Source: Acidobacteria bacterium 37-71-11 (lineage in GTDB: Bacteria; Acidobacteriota; Thermoanaerobaculia; Thermoanaerobaculales; Thermoanaerobaculaceae). From it: a DNA stretch of 7,873 nt. The position numbers were made by a program, and so were the translations under genes. Under the pieces are notes generated by a model. It had not been told where the DNA came from and did not search any database. It saw only the letters and a program-made list of their open reading frames with translations. Shown in pieces: positions 6,633 to 7,873 of this stretch. The stretch lies in NCBI GenBank assembly GCA_002279285.1, contig NCBR01000267.1:1-7873 (forward strand), read 5' to 3'. Each line of letters opens with the position of its first letter. Position 1 is the stretch's first letter.

Positions 6633-7700
6633 ATGAAGTCGAGTCGGATGTTGCTGCTCGTCGTGCTGGGTTTGCTCGTCAGTTCGGGCGCGTTCGCCAT
6701 GTTCCGGGCGGCCGACCTGGTGGTGGTCCCGGTCGGTGCGAGCACCCCGGGCCTCAACAACTCGAACTGGAGGACGGACCTCGATATCATGAACGTGGAT
6801 ACGGTCAACGTCGACATCGAGATCGTCTACCTGCAGTGCTGCAACAACGACAACTCGTCGTGGTTCTATAACATCGCGAATCACCTGGGCGGCCGCAAGG
6901 AAGACGGGTTCGGCCACATCGACACCAAGCTGGAGAACATCGCTCCGGGCGCCGCCGTGCACATCGACGACATCATCAAGTCGGACTTCGGCCTCGACAA
7001 CACCAAGGGCGCGCTCCTCGTTTTCGCCTACGAGGCCGGCAGCCTGATGAAGACGACTCCTCCCGGCGGCAACCCCAAGCTGATCGTGGTCAACAGCCGC
7101 AACTACTCGTTCGGCACCGATGCGAACGGCAAACCGCTCACCTACGGGCAGGAGGTCCCCGGCCTCCCCTGGCACGACTACATCGACATCAACCAGAAGA
7201 GCCGGGGGCTCGACCACGCGGTCTTCACCGGGCTGGAGGAGGACGCGGCGTATCGGACCGCCATCGGCCTCGTCAACATCTCGGACCCGCTCACGAGCCT
7301 CGACGTGGTGCTGACGCTCAACGCCAGCGACGGCACTCAGCTCGGCCAGCAGACGGTCCAGCTCTACCCGCTCGCCCACGACCAGTACGACCAGGCGATC
7401 ATCACCTTGTTCGGCAAGACCCTCGCCGACGCGATCACCGGCGCCACCCTGACGGTGAGCATGGACTATTACGTCTCCGGCGCAAAGGCGCCGGTTCCGG
7501 CCCTGATGGCCTACTGCTCCCGCATCGACAACAACACCAACGATTCCGTGTACCTCGAGCAGACGTTCACCAAGGCGTTCCCTTGGGACTGCGTGTTCAA
7601 CGGCAACTGCGCCTCGGTGGCGGCGGGCCTCGGTCTGTCGCGGTCGCCCGTCCCCGCGGCGCCGACGCACCTGCGCCCTCCGACGCTGCTGTCGAGGTGA
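6633..7700 (+). CDS. Secreted protein with two repeated beta-type domains, unknown function
   Basis: I cannot name a family. The 355-residue product has a clear signal peptide (MKSSRMLLLVVLGLLVSSGA, likely cut after AFA at about 22). The ATG at 6633 has GGAGG (6623-6627) with a 5-base spacer; an in-frame GTG at 6627 overlaps that site and is less likely. The mature part is rich in alternating hydrophobic residues, Asn and Asp, as in secreted beta-sandwich proteins. Two halves resemble each other: NWRTDLDIMNVDTVNVDIEI (45-64) with AYRTAIGLVNISDPLTSLDV (206-225), and IAPGAAVHIDDIIKSDFG (103-120) with LYPLAHDQYDQAIITLFG (244-261). Five mature-region cysteines occur (adjacent pair 69-70, then 295, 320 and 326), so disulfides are possible. 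The C-terminal 25 residues are Pro/Leu/Ser-rich and look disordered. It starts 25 bases after the kinase gene and may be co-transcribed with it. Similar proteins seem common in Acidobacteriota-like genomes, but that is recollection only. Confidence 0.85.
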   Translation: MKSSRMLLLVVLGLLVSSGAFAMFRAADLVVVPVGASTPGLNNSNWRTDLDIMNVDTVNVDIEIVYLQCCNNDNSSWFYNIANHLGGRKEDGFGHIDTKLENIAPGAAVHIDDIIKSDFGLDNTKGALLVFAYEAGSLMKTTPPGGNPKLIVVNSRNYSFGTDANGKPLTYGQEVPGLPWHDYIDINQKSRGLDHAVFTGLEEDAAYRTAIGLVNISDPLTSLDVVLTLNASDGTQLGQQTVQLYPLAHDQYDQAIITLFGKTLADAITGATLTVSMDYYVSGAKAPVPALMAYCSRIDNNTNDSVYLEQTFTKAFPWDCVFNGNCASVAAGLGLSRSPVPAAPTHLRPPTLLSR

Positions 7701-7714
7701 GCCCGGCGAACGTG

Positions 7715-7723
7715 TGCTAGTAT
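7715..7723 (+). promoter_or_regulatory. Weak candidate extended -10 promoter for the ferredoxin gene
   Basis: TGCTAGTAT has the TGn extension followed by TAGTAT, four of six matches to the -10 consensus. It lies 14 bases after the stop of the secreted-protein gene and about 45 bases before the ferredoxin start code. No good -35 box is found 16-18 bases upstream, so this is suggestive only. Confidence 0.25.
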
Positions 7724-7729
7724 TCACGC

Positions 7730-7748
7730 CCGTCCGGACGCCGGACGG
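7730..7748 (+). repeat. Hairpin in the ferredoxin leader
   Basis: CCGTCCGG (7730-7737) and CCGGACGG (7741-7748) are a perfect 8-base inverted repeat with a 3-base loop (ACG). It lies between the stop of the secreted-protein gene and the ferredoxin ribosome site. No T-run follows, so a classical terminator is unlikely. It may act as an mRNA-stabilising 5' hairpin, a factor-assisted terminator for the upstream gene, or a regulator-binding palindrome. Confidence 0.45.
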
Positions 7749-7774
7749 CGTCATGGACAGGAGGGGGTTTGCGT

Positions 7775-7873
7775 ATGGCTAACAAGGACGATCGGCTTCC
7801 CGACAACGCGGCGGGCAAGTGGTACGTGGATTCCAGCTGCATCGATTGCGATGTGTGCCGCACGACCGCTCCC
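7775..7873 (+). CDS. 4Fe-4S ferredoxin, N-terminal 33 residues (runs off right edge)
   Basis: Small cytoplasmic electron carrier. The frame starts at ATG 7775, preceded by AGGAGG (7759-7764) with a 10-base spacer, and is open to the window edge. The visible 33 residues include MANKDDRLPDNAAGKWYVDS, followed directly by the cluster-binding motif CIDCDVC (Cys22, Cys25, Cys28) and TAP. A CxxCxxC placed after a K-W/Y-Y-V-D-x-x segment is typical of small bacterial ferredoxins of about 70-100 residues; the fourth cysteine of the cluster lies beyond the edge. The cluster type (one or two 4Fe-4S, or 3Fe-4S/4Fe-4S) and redox partner cannot be judged. It has its own gap, hairpin and possible promoter, so it may be a separate unit from the secreted-protein gene. 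Confidence 0.85.
   Translation, partial: MANKDDRLPDNAAGKWYVDSSCIDCDVCRTTAP

Noticed and set aside
6585..7754. Minus-strand open frame of 389 codons opposite the secreted-protein gene
   Set aside because: Arg/Val/Asp/Gly-rich shadow. The plus frame has a strong ribosome site, a signal peptide and an internally consistent repeat.

Overview
This is a high-GC bacterial chromosomal segment. The gene content (HtpX, a peptide-type ABC importer, an NtrB-like sensor kinase, a secreted beta-rich protein and a small ferredoxin) and the style of the secreted protein loosely suggest an environmental lineage such as Acidobacteriota. That placement is inference from general familiarity; no marker gene is present to fix it.

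The window has two divergent halves meeting at about 5220-5302. Everything to the left is on the minus strand. Read in transcription order it holds an extracytoplasmic substrate-binding lipoprotein (5219-3619), an OppB/DppB-type permease (3619-2817), an OppC/DppC-type permease (2820-1849), a possible one-helix small membrane protein (1768-1577), the zinc metalloprotease HtpX (1434-577), and, after a roughly 320-base gap, the first 85 codons of a DinB-family protein that runs off the left edge (255-1). The three transporter genes are tightly coupled, overlapping by 1 and 4 bases. No ATP-binding subunit is present in the window.

The most striking feature is that two adjacent transporter genes are each broken by an internal deletion plus a frame change. 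The binding protein has lost a short piece near 4665. The first permease has lost about 55 residues near 3015, including the whole cytoplasmic EAA loop that docks on the ATPase. Either the importer is decaying or the assembly is damaged here. The second permease reads intact.

To the right, on the plus strand, are an intact membrane sensor histidine kinase without a neighbouring response regulator (5303-6607), a secreted protein of unknown function with two internally repeated beta-type domains (6633-7700), and the start of a 4Fe-4S ferredoxin cut by the right edge (7775-7873).

Other points of note are a near-consensus sigma-54 (-24/-12) promoter upstream of htpX and a single REP-like palindrome between the second permease and the small membrane ORF. 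The gap before the DinB gene also holds a weak structured element that faintly recalls an integron attC site. I see no RNA genes, CRISPR arrays, transposases or phage genes.
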